A stretch of DNA of 64,000 nt from Variibacter gotjawalensis (GCF_002355335.1 NZ_AP014946.1:3549501-3613500), one strand, 5' to 3'; counted from the first letter of the stretch, positions 18,277 to 26,994 are shown. Made by a program: numbers and translations. Notes: generated by a model not told the origin, from the letters alone.

Positions 18277-19397
18277 CAGTCGACACTCTCGGGCGCGCGC
18301 GTCGGCTTCATCGGCACGACCGGATTATCCTCGCCGCGATAATACGCGCTGGCGAGATAGCGTTTCAGCCCGAAGCGCGCGAGCACGCCGATCGCCGCCG
18401 CCAGCGGCACCGCGAGCAGCAGGCCGACGAAGCCGAACAGGTAGCCGAAGGCGAACAGCGCGAACATCAGCCAAACGGGATGCAGCCCAACGCTTTCGCC
18501 CACGAGCTTCGGCGCCAGGATGTAGCCTTCGATGAACTGCCCCACGAAGAAGATCACGATGACGACCACGATCCACTGCCACTCCGGCAGAAACTGCGCG
18601 ACCGCGACGCAGATTGCGAGCAGCAAACCCGTCATCGACCCGATATACGGGATGAACGTGATGATGCCTGACACGAGGCCGATCAGCAGCCCGAAATTCA
18701 ATCCGGTCAGAGACAACGACACCGCGTAGAACGATCCGAGCAATAGGCACACCGTCGCTTGCCCACGGACGAAACCCGCGATCGCGACATCGATCTGGCG
18801 CCCGAGCTCGCGCACCGTCTCGCGGTTTTCCAGCGGGATCCAACTATCGACGGCCGCGATCATCCGATCCCAATCGCACAGCAGATAGAACGCGACGACC
18901 GGCGTGATGACGATCAGTGAGACGACCGAGATCAGCGTTTGTCCGCCCGACCACAGCGATTTCAGGAAGGTGGACAGCCATCCGGCGCTCTGTTTGACAA
19001 GGTCGCCGAGCGACGCGTCAGGCGCTACGAAGTTCTCGCCGAGAACCTTGCGAAGCCACGGGCTCGACGGATCAGCCAACAAAGACTGGAGCTTCGAAAC
19101 GTAACTCGGCAGATTTTCGATCAGCGCGCCGAGCTGACCGATTAAGATCGGCATGATCAGCAACAGCAGCACGATGAAACACATCACGAACACGAACATC
19201 GCAATCAGCGATGCGACTGTCCGTCCGATCCCGAGCCGCTCCAAGCGCGCCGCGAGTGGATTGAAGAGGTAAGCCAGCGCCATGCCGGCAACGAACGGCA
19301 GCAACACTTCCGCCGTCAGCCAAAGCGACAGCATCAAGAACGCAAGCGCGGCGAGCCAGAACGCGGTCTGGCGGCGCAGCACGATTGCGTCGTTCAT
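18276..19397 (-). CDS. AI-2E / PerM family permease
   Basis: A 373-residue polytopic inner-membrane protein of the AI-2 exporter/PerM family. It starts MNDAIVLRRQTAFWLAALAF and shows about seven to eight membrane segments, with the characteristic central soluble region (residues ~70-150) and the late motifs GLNFGLLIGLVSGIITFIPY and LVGESVGLHPVWLMFALF. The start at 19397 places the first membrane helix at the right distance; upstream in-frame codons overlap pgsA. It is cotranscribed with hdaA (TGATG overlap) and lies 17 bp downstream of pgsA. Transport substrate is not established for this subgroup. Confidence 0.88.
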   Translation of the reverse strand: MNDAIVLRRQTAFWLAALAFLMLSLWLTAEVLLPFVAGMALAYLFNPLAARLERLGIGRTVASLIAMFVFVMCFIVLLLLIMPILIGQLGALIENLPSYVSKLQSLLADPSSPWLRKVLGENFVAPDASLGDLVKQSAGWLSTFLKSLWSGGQTLISVVSLIVITPVVAFYLLCDWDRMIAAVDSWIPLENRETVRELGRQIDVAIAGFVRGQATVCLLLGSFYAVSLSLTGLNFGLLIGLVSGIITFIPYIGSMTGLLLAICVAVAQFLPEWQWIVVVIVIFFVGQFIEGYILAPKLVGESVGLHPVWLMFALFAFGYLFGFVGLLLAVPLAAAIGVLARFGLKRYLASAYYRGEDNPVVPMKPTRAPESVD

Positions 19398-19414
19398 CCG
19401 CGTGTTTTCAGCAC

Positions 19415-19960
19415 TCAATGGTGCGCGACCCCGTTGCTCATATGATGAACCCATTCTCGCACATAGGCCGCGATCGAAAGCAAGGTCAAAACGGTGACCG
19501 CTGCCATCATTGCGGGCATCAGCCACCCGGCATTCAGCTTAAGGCCGAGCGAACCGAGCACCAAACCGGCGAAAAGGATCTGAGCAACCGTATTCATCTT
19601 CGAAACCATCAGCGGCCGGACCGGAACCGGCTTATTCATCACCCATGACAAAATCACGGCACCGACGATCATCAGGTCGCGCGACACCACCAGGATGACG
19701 ATCCAGCGCGGCACCGCCTCCGTGATGCCGAGCGCCACGTAAATCGAGACGATGAGGACCTTATCCGCGAGCGGGTCGAGGTAGGCGCCGAGTTCCGTCT
19801 TCATGTTGAAGCGTTTGGCGAGGAACCCGTCCACCGCGTCGCTGACACCGGCGAGCAGGAACAACGCGAAGGCGATCAGCATTTCATGCGACGCGATCGC
19901 CCAGATAACCACCGGCACGGACAAAATCCGCGCCAGCGTGATGAGATTCGGCAAACTCAC
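19415..19960 (-). CDS. pgsA: CDP-alcohol phosphatidyltransferase (PgsA-like)
   Basis: Inner-membrane enzyme making phosphatidylglycerol phosphate (or a related phospholipid) from CDP-diacylglycerol. The CDP-alcohol motif is visible as DAVDGFLAKRFNMKTELGAYLDP, with all three metal-binding Asp residues, plus RDLMIVGAVIL. About 181 residues and five to six membrane helices. The GTG at 19960 gives the family-like start SLPNLITLARILSVPVV with GGGGACG upstream; an ATG at 20014 would add 18 residues without a good ribosome site. It is the first gene of a pgsA-permease-hdaA run and diverges from purM. PgsA versus cardiolipin-synthase-type activity cannot be separated by sequence alone. Confidence 0.85.
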   Translation of the reverse strand: MSLPNLITLARILSVPVVIWAIASHEMLIAFALFLLAGVSDAVDGFLAKRFNMKTELGAYLDPLADKVLIVSIYVALGITEAVPRWIVILVVSRDLMIVGAVILSWVMNKPVPVRPLMVSKMNTVAQILFAGLVLGSLGLKLNAGWLMPAMMAAVTVLTLLSIAAYVREWVHHMSNGVAHH

Positions 19961-20118
19961 GACTAAAAACGTCCCCGGCAGACCCCAGACCGCAATAAAC
20001 CTGTCCCCGGCCATTGCCAAGGCACGGCTTGCGATCTCGGCTCCCGCGAGGCATGTGAAAGCGTGGAAAACTTGAGTAGCTGGGGCGAAATCACCGCTCC
20101 GGCTGCTAGGAAAGATCG

Positions 20119-21186
20119 ATGAAGCAGAAGAACGGCCTGACTTACGCGGATTCCGGCGTCGATATCGATGCCGGCAACCGCCTGGTGGACATGATCAAGC
20201 CCCTCGTCAAGGCGACCCGCCGGCCCGGCGCGGACGCCGAGATCGGCGGCTTTGGTGGCCTGTTCGACCTTAAAGGCGCGGGCTTCAAGGATCCGGTCCT
20301 CGTCGCGGCGACCGACGGCGTCGGCACCAAGATCAAGATCGCGATCGACACCGATCTGCACGACACGATCGGGATCGACCTCGTCGCGATGTCGGTCAAC
20401 GATCTCGTCGTCCAGGGTGCCGAACCGCTCTTCTTCCTCGATTACTTCGCCTGCGGCGTGCTCGCGCCGGATGTCGCCGCGAAAGTCGTTGCGGGCGTCG
20501 CCAAGGGCTGCAAGGACGCGGGCTGTGCCCTGATCGGCGGAGAGACCGCCGAGATGCCGGGCCTCTACAAGGCCGGCGACTACGATCTTGCCGGCTTCGC
20601 GGTCGGCGCTGCCGAGCGCGGCACGCTGCTGCCGACCGACGTGAAGGCAGGCGATGCGCTGATCGGTATCGCGTCGAGCGGCGTTCACTCGAACGGCTTC
20701 TCGCTGGTCCGCAAGGTCGTCGAAGTCGCGGGTCTCAAGTGGAGCGATCCGGCCCCGTTCGAAAAATCGCGCTCGCTCGGCGAAGCCGTGCTCACGCCGA
20801 CACGCATCTATGTGAAACAATTGCTCGCCGCGATCCGCGAGACCGGCGGCATCAAGGCGCTCGCCCACATCACGGGCGGCGGCTTCACGGACAACATCCC
20901 GCGCGTGCTTCCGGATGGTCTCGGCGTCAGCGTCGATCTCGATGACGTCAAACCGCTCCCGGTGTTCAAGTGGCTCGCGCAGGCCGGCGGCATCGCACCG
21001 CTCGAAATGCTGCGCACATTCAACTGCGGCGTCGGCATGATCGTCGTCGTCGATCCGGCGAAGCGTGACGACGTGCTGAAAGTGCTTCGGCGCGAAGGCG
21101 AAACCGCTTACGCGCTCGGCGAAGTCGTCGCGACCACAAGCGAAGAGCGCGTCGCCTATCGCGGCACGCTCGACCTGACGCTGTGA
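20119..21186 (+). CDS. purM: Phosphoribosylformylglycinamidine cyclo-ligase (AIR synthetase)
   Basis: Fifth step of purine synthesis: ATP-dependent ring closure of FGAM to AIR. It has 355 residues. Family landmarks are [20 protein letters not shown] at the N-terminus, GGFGGLFDL, the nucleotide-binding [14 protein letters not shown], and [13 protein letters not shown], followed by [16 protein letters not shown]. Its TGA overlaps the ATG of purN (TGATG), giving tight coupling of two purine enzymes. The 158-bp gap to the divergent pgsA presumably holds both promoters. Confidence 0.98.
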   Translation: MKQKNGLTYADSGVDIDAGNRLVDMIKPLVKATRRPGADAEIGGFGGLFDLKGAGFKDPVLVAATDGVGTKIKIAIDTDLHDTIGIDLVAMSVNDLVVQGAEPLFFLDYFACGVLAPDVAAKVVAGVAKGCKDAGCALIGGETAEMPGLYKAGDYDLAGFAVGAAERGTLLPTDVKAGDALIGIASSGVHSNGFSLVRKVVEVAGLKWSDPAPFEKSRSLGEAVLTPTRIYVKQLLAAIRETGGIKALAHITGGGFTDNIPRVLPDGLGVSVDLDDVKPLPVFKWLAQAGGIAPLEMLRTFNCGVGMIVVVDPAKRDDVLKVLRREGETAYALGEVVATTSEERVAYRGTLDLTL

Positions 21187-21797
21187 TGCCGCGCAAGCGC
21201 GTCGCTATTCTCATCTCGGGCCGCGGCTCCAACATGTCCGCGCTGATCGATGCTGCGCGCGCGCCGAATTTTCCGGCCGAGATCGTCGTCGTCATCTCCA
21301 ATCGCCCTGACGCAGCAGGTCTCGCCCGCGCTTCCGAGGCCGGCATCGCGACGAAGGTGATCGATCACAAGCCGTTCGGCAAAGACCGCGCGGCTTTCGA
21401 AGCCGTGCTGAAGAGCGAACTCGCCGCGCAGCGTGTCGATCTCATCTGCCTCGCCGGTTTCATGCGCCTCTTCACGCGGGAATTCGTCGAAGCGTGGGAT
21501 GGCCGGATGCTCAACATCCACCCCTCCCTGCTGCCGTCGTTCCCCGGGCTGGATCCGCACGGCCAAGCGATCCGCGCCGGCGTCAAGCTGACCGGCGCGA
21601 CCGTACACTTCGTCATTCCGGAAATGGATTCGGGGCCGATCATCGCGCAGCAGGCGGTGCCGGTCGAAGACGACGACACGAGCGATACGCTCGCGGCACG
21701 CGTTCTCGCGGCCGAGCATCAACTTTATCCGCAGGCGCTCAAGCTCGTCGCGGAAGATCGCGTGCGCATCGTCGACGGCTGCACGCGCGTCAGCTGA
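21186..21797 (+). CDS. purN: Phosphoribosylglycinamide formyltransferase 1
   Basis: Transfers a formyl group from 10-formyltetrahydrofolate to GAR in purine synthesis. It has 203 residues from the ATG that overlaps the purM stop. The N-terminal phosphate-binding loop is VAILISGRGSNMSALI. The catalytic triad is complete: Asn and His in MLNIHPSLLPSFPG and Asp in IPEMDSGPIIAQQ. A GTG one codon earlier is in frame but less likely. Followed by a palindromic repeat region and no obvious terminator of its own. Confidence 0.97.
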   Translation: MPRKRVAILISGRGSNMSALIDAARAPNFPAEIVVVISNRPDAAGLARASEAGIATKVIDHKPFGKDRAAFEAVLKSELAAQRVDLICLAGFMRLFTREFVEAWDGRMLNIHPSLLPSFPGLDPHGQAIRAGVKLTGATVHFVIPEMDSGPIIAQQAVPVEDDDTSDTLAARVLAAEHQLYPQALKLVAEDRVRIVDGCTRVS

Positions 21798-21840
21798 GCA
21801 GACAGCCACGACCGTCATGCCTGCCTGCTGGCGCTAACCT

Positions 21841-21982
21841 CACTCCGTCATCCTGAGGAGCATCGCGGTCGGCGAAGCCGACGCCGATGCGTCTCGAAGG
21901 ACGACGGCCCCGAGTGGGCATGATTTGCATCGGCCGTCGTGGTTCGAGACGCGGCTTCCCCGCTCCTCACCATGACGGAGTG
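21841..21982. repeat. Intergenic palindromic repeat, family B
   Basis: The element starts CACTCCGTCATCCTGAGGAGC and ends GCTCCTCACCATGACGGAGTG; inner arms GTCTCGAAGGACGACGGCC and GGCCGTCGTGGTTCGAGAC also pair. It separates purN from the convergent cspA terminator. Unrelated in sequence to family A. Confidence 0.85.
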
Positions 21983-22024
21983 TGCACTGGTCATTCCACG
22001 CGCGCGTCAGCTAGCACAAACGCC

Positions 22025-22053
22025 AAAAACCCCGGCGGGATGCGCCGGGGTTT
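22025..22053 (-). terminator. Rho-independent terminator of cspA
   Basis: GC-rich hairpin with arms AAACCCCGGCG and CGCCGGGGTTT; read on the minus strand it is followed by TTTTTGG. It lies 18 bp beyond the cspA stop. Its plus-strand side could also stop read-through from purN. Confidence 0.85.
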
Positions 22054-22070
22054 CGGTAAAGCCGAGCTGG

Positions 22071-22274
22071 TTAGCTGACCTTGAGGTTTTCTGCCGAGGA
22101 CTTGCCGCGGTTGGTGACGAGTTCGTACTCAACCGTCTGGCCTTCCTTCAGGCTCGAAAGCCCTGCGCGCTCGACGGCCGAGATGTGCACGAACACGTCG
22201 CGATCACCGTTAGCCGGCTGAATGAAACCGTAACCCTTGGTCGGGTTAAACCATTTGACGGTGCCCTTTTGCAT
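22071..22274 (-). CDS. cspA: Cold-shock-domain protein (CspA family)
   Basis: A 67-residue single-stranded nucleic-acid-binding protein with the five-stranded cold shock fold. Both RNA-binding motifs are present: RNP1 as KGYGFIQP and RNP2 as [10 protein letters not shown]. The start [17 protein letters not shown] is canonical, with AGGAGA ten bases upstream. A strong terminator follows. The ~320 bp upstream lack a gene, consistent with the long structured leader found on many csp mRNAs. Whether this copy is cold induced or constitutive cannot be told. Confidence 0.97.
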   Translation of the reverse strand: MQKGTVKWFNPTKGYGFIQPANGDRDVFVHISAVERAGLSSLKEGQTVEYELVTNRGKSSAENLKVS

Positions 22275-22595
22275 CGTCGTTCTCCTGAAGTCCGTGTCAA
22301 TCTAGACGGTACCGAAGCCGCTTTGTTTTTGCCTCGCGAGCTTCGAGCCGCCACTGTCTTGCTTTGAGAGACGCGTCCAACCGGTAGTCTTCGAGCGCTC
22401 TTAAGTTCGATAGCGCGCGCGAGACAATACGAAAATCTTTCCATGCGCAAGAGTTTCTGCGGCTTTCACGCGCACGAAACTCGATTGCCGAAAAAATTAG
22501 CAAACGAAGAAACCATTTCGCGACGCAGCGTCTGCGCGAGTTCCCCGACTCTAGCGCTTTGCTTTATCGGCGGTTCTGCCTTCGCCGCAATCGCG
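22275..22595. other. Non-coding gap upstream of cspA
   Basis: About 320 bp between the cspA start and the end of the molybdopterin oxidoreductase gene, both on the minus strand. No credible gene. It is less GC-rich than its surroundings and probably holds the cspA promoter and leader and the 3' end of the oxidoreductase transcript. No clear hairpin terminator was found here. Confidence 0.5.
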
Positions 22596-24701
22596 TCAAG
22601 CTTTGCGGATCGCCACGCGATTGTCGTGGAATGCGGCACCACCGAACGGCGCGATCGCATCCGCGCCCGTGAGCGTGTTGATGCCTTTGCCGTCGACGAA
22701 CGAGTCGTTCGGCCAGATCGATTCTGCGATCACGACGCCGCGACGTACGCCATCGAACAGAGTCGCGTGGATGCGAACTTCGCCGCGCGGATTGTTGAGG
22801 ACGATCAGATCGCCCTCTGCAACAGCGAGATTCGCCGCATCCGCCGGATTGATCATCAGCATCGGCCGCTTCTCGCGCGCGATCGATGACGGCGTTTCGT
22901 TGAACGTCGTGTTGAGGAAGCTACGCGACGGCGATGTCGCCAAGCGAAACGGAAACTCCTCCGTCGCCTCTTCGATCACCGGCCAGTGATCCGGAAGCTT
23001 CGGCACGCTCGCATGCGGGCCGTGCAAGCCTGCGGAGCGATTGAACGGGACCGTCGGCCAATCCGGCTTGAAGCGGAATTTGCCGTCCGGATACGCAAAG
23101 CCCTTCGTGTAGTGCGCGGTGTCGAAGTCCGGCTGCGCGTCGACCCAGCGCTTCGCTTCGAGCTCCGCGAGCGAACCCCACTGCGAAATCTGCAGCGTCT
23201 CGTTGATGAGTTCGCGCGGCGACATCGTGAACCCACGGTGCTCCGCACCGAGACGTTTCGCCAGCGCGCAGATCACGTCGTGGTTCGAGCGGCATTCGCC
23301 CGGCGCATTGATGAGCTTCGGCCCGAGCAGAATGTTCTGCGCGCCGCCTGTCTGGTAGAGATCGTCGTGCTCGACGAACATCGTCGCCGGCAGAACGATG
23401 TCGGCGATGCGCGCGGTCTCTGTCATGAACTGCTCGTGCACGCAGACGAACAAATCGTCACGCGCAAAGCCGCGCCGCACCTTCGTCTGATCGGGCGCGA
23501 CCGTCGCCGGGTTCGTGTTCTGGATCAGCATCGCGGTTACCGGCGGGCCGCCCATCAGCACGTCTTCTTCGCCGCACAGGATCGCGCCGATGCGCGACTG
23601 ATCGAGTTGCCGCACAGATTGATCGATCGCGTCGTGGCCTTCGGTGAGCGACTTATCCCAGTGATAGATCGCGCCATTGTTATGAAACGCGCCGCCGCCC
23701 TCGAGCTTCCAAGCGCCCGTCACCGCCGCGATGCACGACGCCGCATGCATATTCACGGCGCCGTTGCGCTGGCGCGCGAAGCCGTAGCCAAGGCGGAAAA
23801 ACGTGCGCTTGTTCTCGCCGACCAACTTCGCAAACGCCTCGATCGTCTCGACATCGCATCCGGTGATCTGCGACGCCCATTGCGGATCGCGCGATTTCAC
23901 ATGCGCGGCAAGCTCGTCTGGCGCATCCGTGAACTCGCGCAGGAACTCCCAGTCCGCGTGCCCGTCGCGGAACAGGCAATGCATCACCGCGCAAGCAAGC
24001 GCGCCGTCGGTGCCGGGGCGCACCAGCACGGGCAGATCGGCCGCCTGCATCGTGCCGTTCATGTAGATATCGACCGCGACGATCTTCGCGCCGCGCTCTT
24101 TGCGGGCGCGTGCCGCATGCGTCATTACGTTGACCTGCGTGTTGACCGGGTTCGTCCCCCAAATCACCACCACGTCCGACTTCGCCATCTCGCGCGGATC
24201 GGGTCCGGCCAACTTGCCGGTGCCGGCGATGAAACCGCTCCATGCCGGATTGACGCAGATCGTCGAGAAGAAGCGCGAATACTTCTTCGCGTGCGTGAGC
24301 CGATTGATGCCGTCGCGCATCACAAGGCCCATCGTGCCCGCGTAGTAATACGGCCAGACCGTCTCGGCGCCGTAGCGCGCTTCGGCGGCGAGAAACTTTT
24401 CTGCCACGATGTCGAGCGCATCGTCCCAGCTGATCGGCGCGTATTCGCCCGAACCCTTCGGCCCGACGCGCCGCAGCGGTTTCATCAGACGATCCGGATG
24501 ATGTGCGCGCTCGGCGTAGCGTGCGACCTTCGCGCAGATGACGCCGGACGTGTAGGTCCCCTCGTCCGCGCCGCGCACGCGTCCGATCGTGTTGTCGTCG
24601 ATGACGTCGATCTCGAGCGCGCAAGTCGACGGACAATCGTGCGGACACGCGGACGCTCCAATCCGGACGGGCTTCGCGAGTTTGCGCACGGTCTGGTTCA
24701 T
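22596..24701 (-). CDS. Molybdopterin-dependent oxidoreductase (DMSO reductase superfamily)
   Basis: A 701-residue bis-MGD molybdenum enzyme with an N-terminal [4Fe-4S] cluster. Cys19, Cys23, Cys27 (CPHDCPSTC) and Cys56 (GVICAK) form the cluster site. The next domains carry PISWDDALDIVAEKF, VIWGTNPVNTQ and IVLPATMFVEHDD. The C-terminal MGD-binding domain contains ATSPSRSFLNTTFNET and ADAANLAVAEGDLIVLNN. There is no Tat signal, so the enzyme is probably cytoplasmic. No electron-transfer or membrane subunit lies beside it. Relatives are annotated as formate-dehydrogenase-like or biotin-sulfoxide-reductase-like; the substrate here is undetermined. Confidence 0.88.
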   Translation of the reverse strand: MNQTVRKLAKPVRIGASACPHDCPSTCALEIDVIDDNTIGRVRGADEGTYTSGVICAKVARYAERAHHPDRLMKPLRRVGPKGSGEYAPISWDDALDIVAEKFLAAEARYGAETVWPYYYAGTMGLVMRDGINRLTHAKKYSRFFSTICVNPAWSGFIAGTGKLAGPDPREMAKSDVVVIWGTNPVNTQVNVMTHAARARKERGAKIVAVDIYMNGTMQAADLPVLVRPGTDGALACAVMHCLFRDGHADWEFLREFTDAPDELAAHVKSRDPQWASQITGCDVETIEAFAKLVGENKRTFFRLGYGFARQRNGAVNMHAASCIAAVTGAWKLEGGGAFHNNGAIYHWDKSLTEGHDAIDQSVRQLDQSRIGAILCGEEDVLMGGPPVTAMLIQNTNPATVAPDQTKVRRGFARDDLFVCVHEQFMTETARIADIVLPATMFVEHDDLYQTGGAQNILLGPKLINAPGECRSNHDVICALAKRLGAEHRGFTMSPRELINETLQISQWGSLAELEAKRWVDAQPDFDTAHYTKGFAYPDGKFRFKPDWPTVPFNRSAGLHGPHASVPKLPDHWPVIEEATEEFPFRLATSPSRSFLNTTFNETPSSIAREKRPMLMINPADAANLAVAEGDLIVLNNPRGEVRIHATLFDGVRRGVVIAESIWPNDSFVDGKGINTLTGADAIAPFGGAAFHDNRVAIRKA

Positions 24702-24711
24702 CTAACCTCCG

Positions 24712-24747
24712 ACAAACAAAACGGCCGGCGTTTGAAACGCCGGCCGT
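24712..24747 (-). terminator. Rho-independent terminator after the TerC-family gene
   Basis: Perfect 11-bp-arm hairpin (ACGGCCGGCGT / ACGCCGGCCGT) with a short loop; on the minus strand it is followed by TTTTGTTTG. It lies 37 bp after the TerC-family stop and just before the oxidoreductase start, so it should insulate the two genes. Confidence 0.85.
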
Positions 24748-24783
24748 ATGTTAGCTGAGCTGCTCGGCTCGGAACAGCGATTA

Positions 24784-25515
24784 CTACTTATGCGGAAACT
24801 TCTCGCCGGCCACCGGATCGGTGACGAGATGTTCGTCGGTCTTTTCGCCCTTCGAGCGCTTGAGCAGGAAGCCCAAGCCCACGACAAAGAGCGCACCGAC
24901 GATGGCTGCCGGGTAGTGCAGCTTGTCGGACGTCGCCTGACCGATCCAATTGATGATCGCCGGGTCCTGCACCATGATTTCGCCTGCGATCCAGCCGAGC
25001 AACGCAGCACCGGCCCAGACCAAGATCGGGAAGCGCTCGAGAACGGCAGTCAGCAGCGCGGCACCCGCGACGATCAACGGCACCGAGACGATGAGGCCGA
25101 AGATGATCAGCGACCAGCTGCCCTTTGCGGCGGCTGCGATCGCGATGACGTTGTCGAGGCTCATGACGACGTCTGCGACTGCGATGATGCGCACCGCATT
25201 CCACATATTGTCGCCGGCCTTGACGTCGCCGTGCTCGTCGTCCGGCACGATCAACTTGACGGCGATCCACAGCAGCGCGATGCCGCCGACGAATTTCAGG
25301 AACGGAATGCCCATCAGCTGCGTGACGATGAGCGTGAAGATGATGCGCAGAGCAACAGCAGCGCCTGCGCCAAACAGCATGCCCCAGCGGCGTTGCTTCG
25401 GCTCGAGCGTGCGGCACGCCATCGCGATGACGACTGCGTTGTCGCCGGAGAGCAGAATGTTAATCCAGATGATTTGCAGAGCCGCCGCAATGAAGACGGG
25501 ATCGGTCCAACTCAT
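24784..25515 (-). CDS. TerC-family integral membrane protein (YjbE/YkoY type)
   Basis: A 243-residue inner-membrane protein with about seven hydrophobic helices. The two family-defining acidic motifs are present: NILLSGDNAVVIAMAC near residue 20 and DVVMSLDNVIAIAAAA near residue 115. Members of this group are linked to metal export (notably Mn) during protein maturation or to tellurite resistance. It is flanked on both sides by terminators, so it is monocistronic. I looked for a yybP-ykoY manganese riboswitch in the leader and did not find its conserved core. The metal is not known. Confidence 0.88.
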   Translation of the reverse strand: MSWTDPVFIAAALQIIWINILLSGDNAVVIAMACRTLEPKQRRWGMLFGAGAAVALRIIFTLIVTQLMGIPFLKFVGGIALLWIAVKLIVPDDEHGDVKAGDNMWNAVRIIAVADVVMSLDNVIAIAAAAKGSWSLIIFGLIVSVPLIVAGAALLTAVLERFPILVWAGAALLGWIAGEIMVQDPAIINWIGQATSDKLHYPAAIVGALFVVGLGFLLKRSKGEKTDEHLVTDPVAGEKFPHK

Positions 25516-25576
25516 GTCTCTTCCCTGTAGCTTGTGGCGGCCTCTGTCTGAGTTTGTAACGCGCCTTTAAATGCCC

Positions 25577-25588
25577 CCGCGTACGCGG
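25577..25588. promoter_or_regulatory. Palindrome in the leader of the TerC-family gene
   Basis: A perfect 12-bp palindrome CCGCGTACGCGG, extended by near-symmetric ATGCC/GGCAT flanks, 62 bp upstream of the TerC-family ATG. It could be an operator or a small RNA hairpin. No known regulator consensus was recognised. Confidence 0.3.
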
Positions 25589-25690
25589 CATGCCACATCG
25601 ACTCCTTAACGTCGCGCGCAGCGTTGGCGCAAGCAAAACCGGACATGCGTTTTCAAATTTGCGTCGGTCAGATCGACGCACAAAAGCAAA

Positions 25691-25718
25691 GCGCGCGAGT
25701 ACGAAAGTACTCACGCGC
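25691..25718 (-). terminator. Rho-independent terminator of ndk
   Basis: Hairpin with 12-base arms (one mismatch) around a GAAA/TTTC loop, followed on the minus strand by TTTGCTTTTG. It lies 41 bp past the ndk stop. Confidence 0.8.
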
Positions 25719-25758
25719 CTATACAGTAAGTTTGAAACCCCAGTATCTAACCGGCAGG

Positions 25759-26181
25759 TTAGCCGGCGATATCGTTGCCCGAAAAGAACTGCGCGATTTC
25801 TTGCGCCGCCGTCTCCGGCGCATCCGAACCGTGCACCGAGTTCTCGCCGACCGAACGCGCATAGAGCTTGCGGATCGTGCCGTCGGCGGCCTTTGCCGGA
25901 TCGGTCGCGCCCATCACTTCGCGATACTTCGCGATTGCACCCTCGCCTTCGAGAACCTGAACGACGACCGGACCTGAAATCATGAAGTCGACGAGCTCGC
26001 CGAAGAAAGGACGCGCCTTGTGAACTGCATAAAACGTCTCGGCCTGATCGCGCGTCATGCGGATGCGGCGCTGCGCGATGATGCGGAGACCAGCCTTCTC
26101 GATGACGGCGTTGACCGCACCGGTAAGGTTCCGCTCGGTGGCATCGGGCTTGAGAATGGAAAAAGTACGCTCGATCGCCAT
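25759..26181 (-). CDS. ndk: Nucleoside-diphosphate kinase
   Basis: Equilibrates nucleoside di- and triphosphates by a phospho-His ping-pong mechanism. It has 140 residues, the normal length. The N-terminus [19 protein letters not shown] and the active-site block [16 protein letters not shown] with catalytic His117 are diagnostic. A strong terminator follows. The gene is monocistronic and divergent from the small secreted protein gene at 26499. Confidence 0.98.
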   Translation of the reverse strand: MAIERTFSILKPDATERNLTGAVNAVIEKAGLRIIAQRRIRMTRDQAETFYAVHKARPFFGELVDFMISGPVVVQVLEGEGAIAKYREVMGATDPAKAADGTIRKLYARSVGENSVHGSDAPETAAQEIAQFFSGNDIAG

Positions 26182-26344
26182 CGTGGCGCTCCTGTCTGTT
26201 GTCGGGAAAATCAGGCGGACGGCCGCCAGTCGCGAGCGCTTATAGCGGTCGCCCCAGCGGAATCAAGTTGACGCCTTCAGCAATCTAAACAGCTGTTCAG
26301 CGCGAGATTAACCGGCATTCAGATAGATTACGTAAAAGTAATTT

Positions 26345-26437
26345 TCAGTATTGTTTTGCTTCAGGCGTGTTTCTTCGCAGTATTACTGCGTTTCAAAACA
26401 GAAATGTTCGCTGTTTTGTCGAACGCATCTGTTCGAC
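26345..26437 (+). promoter_or_regulatory. AT-rich upstream region with shared box and three inverted repeats
   Basis: Within the 317-bp ndk/26499 gap. A 20-bp box at 26345-26364 (TCAGTATTGTTTTGCTTCAG) matches 16 of 20 positions at 26975-26994, upstream of the paralogous gene. It is followed by three back-to-back inverted repeats: CGCAGTA-T-TACTGCG at 26376-26390, AAAACAG/CTGTTTT at 26395-26417 and GTCGAAC/GTTCGAC at 26418-26437. The gene start is 62 bp further on. The box is a candidate promoter element; the inverted repeats are candidate operators or leader hairpins. Confidence 0.4.
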
Positions 26438-26498
26438 GTGCCGACTGATACTGCGAAGACGGACAATGACGTCCACCAACTCGCAGAAAGGCACTACA

Positions 26499-26816
26499 AT
26501 GATCCGCAAGACCATTCTCGCTCTCACCGCCATCGCAGCGCTCGGCATCGTCGCTGCTCCGAGCTCTGACGCGTTCGCGAAGGGCTTCAATGGGCCGAAG
26601 GGCCTGTCGAACGGCCCGGGCCCCGGCCCGACCGTGCACCCGAAGGGTCCGCAAAACTGGAAAGCTCCTAAGCCGGGCGGCTATCACGGCCACCACAGCC
26701 ATGGCCATTGGGGTTACGGCGTCGCCCGCTTTGGTATCGGCGTCATCGCCGGCGAGCCGGACTGCTACCGCGTGATCACTCGCTCGGGCCGCATCAAGAC
26801 GGTTTGCACCTACTAA
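26499..26816 (+). CDS. Small secreted Gly/Pro/His-rich protein, paralogue 1
   Basis: A 105-residue protein with a clear Sec signal (MIRKTILALTAIAALGIVA through SSDAFA, then KGFNGPKG). The mature part is Gly/Pro-rich, then a His cluster (GYHGHHSHGHWGYG), and ends CYRVITRSGRIKTVCTY with two Cys that could form a disulfide. It is clearly related to the protein at 27131 by the same first residues, His block and C-terminal C..VIT.RG..K.VC.Y pattern. A terminator follows at 26875. Function unknown; metal binding by the His block is plausible. The start was chosen because it matches the paralogue. Confidence 0.8.
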   Translation: MIRKTILALTAIAALGIVAAPSSDAFAKGFNGPKGLSNGPGPGPTVHPKGPQNWKAPKPGGYHGHHSHGHWGYGVARFGIGVIAGEPDCYRVITRSGRIKTVCTY

Positions 26817-26874
26817 GCGTGCTGAACGCTGGTCGGCGCCGCTCCTTGCCTCTCCCCTTGGATCCCGCCGCAAG

Positions 26875-26903
26875 AACCCCGGTCTCTCACGAGGCCGGGG
26901 TTT
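26875..26903 (+). terminator. Rho-independent terminator after the 26499 gene
   Basis: Hairpin AACCCCGG-tctctcacgagg-CCGGGGTT followed by TTGTCGTTTG, 58 bp past the stop codon. The rest of the 26817-27130 gap holds the leader of the paralogous gene and no coding sequence. Confidence 0.8.
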
Positions 26904-26974
26904 GTCGTTTGCAATTGCCTCAAAGTCTATTCAACCCTGAAGAAGCATTCATGAACGTTGCTTCCAAGTAATAA

Positions 26975-26994
26975 TCAATACTGATTTGTTTCAG
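26975..26994 (+). promoter_or_regulatory. Upstream box shared with the paralogous gene
   Basis: TCAATACTGATTTGTTTCAG, 16/20 identical to the box at 26345-26364. It lies 136 bp upstream of the second small secreted protein gene. Its conservation between two otherwise diverged upstream regions suggests a common promoter or regulator site. Confidence 0.4.

Noticed and set aside
22986-24758. 590-aa open frame on the plus strand
   Set aside because: Opposite the molybdopterin oxidoreductase, with antisense composition and no recognisable domain.
25516-25690. Possible yybP-ykoY Mn riboswitch in front of the TerC-family gene
   Set aside because: The conserved GGGGAGUAG-type core and second conserved loop were not found; only a small palindrome is present.
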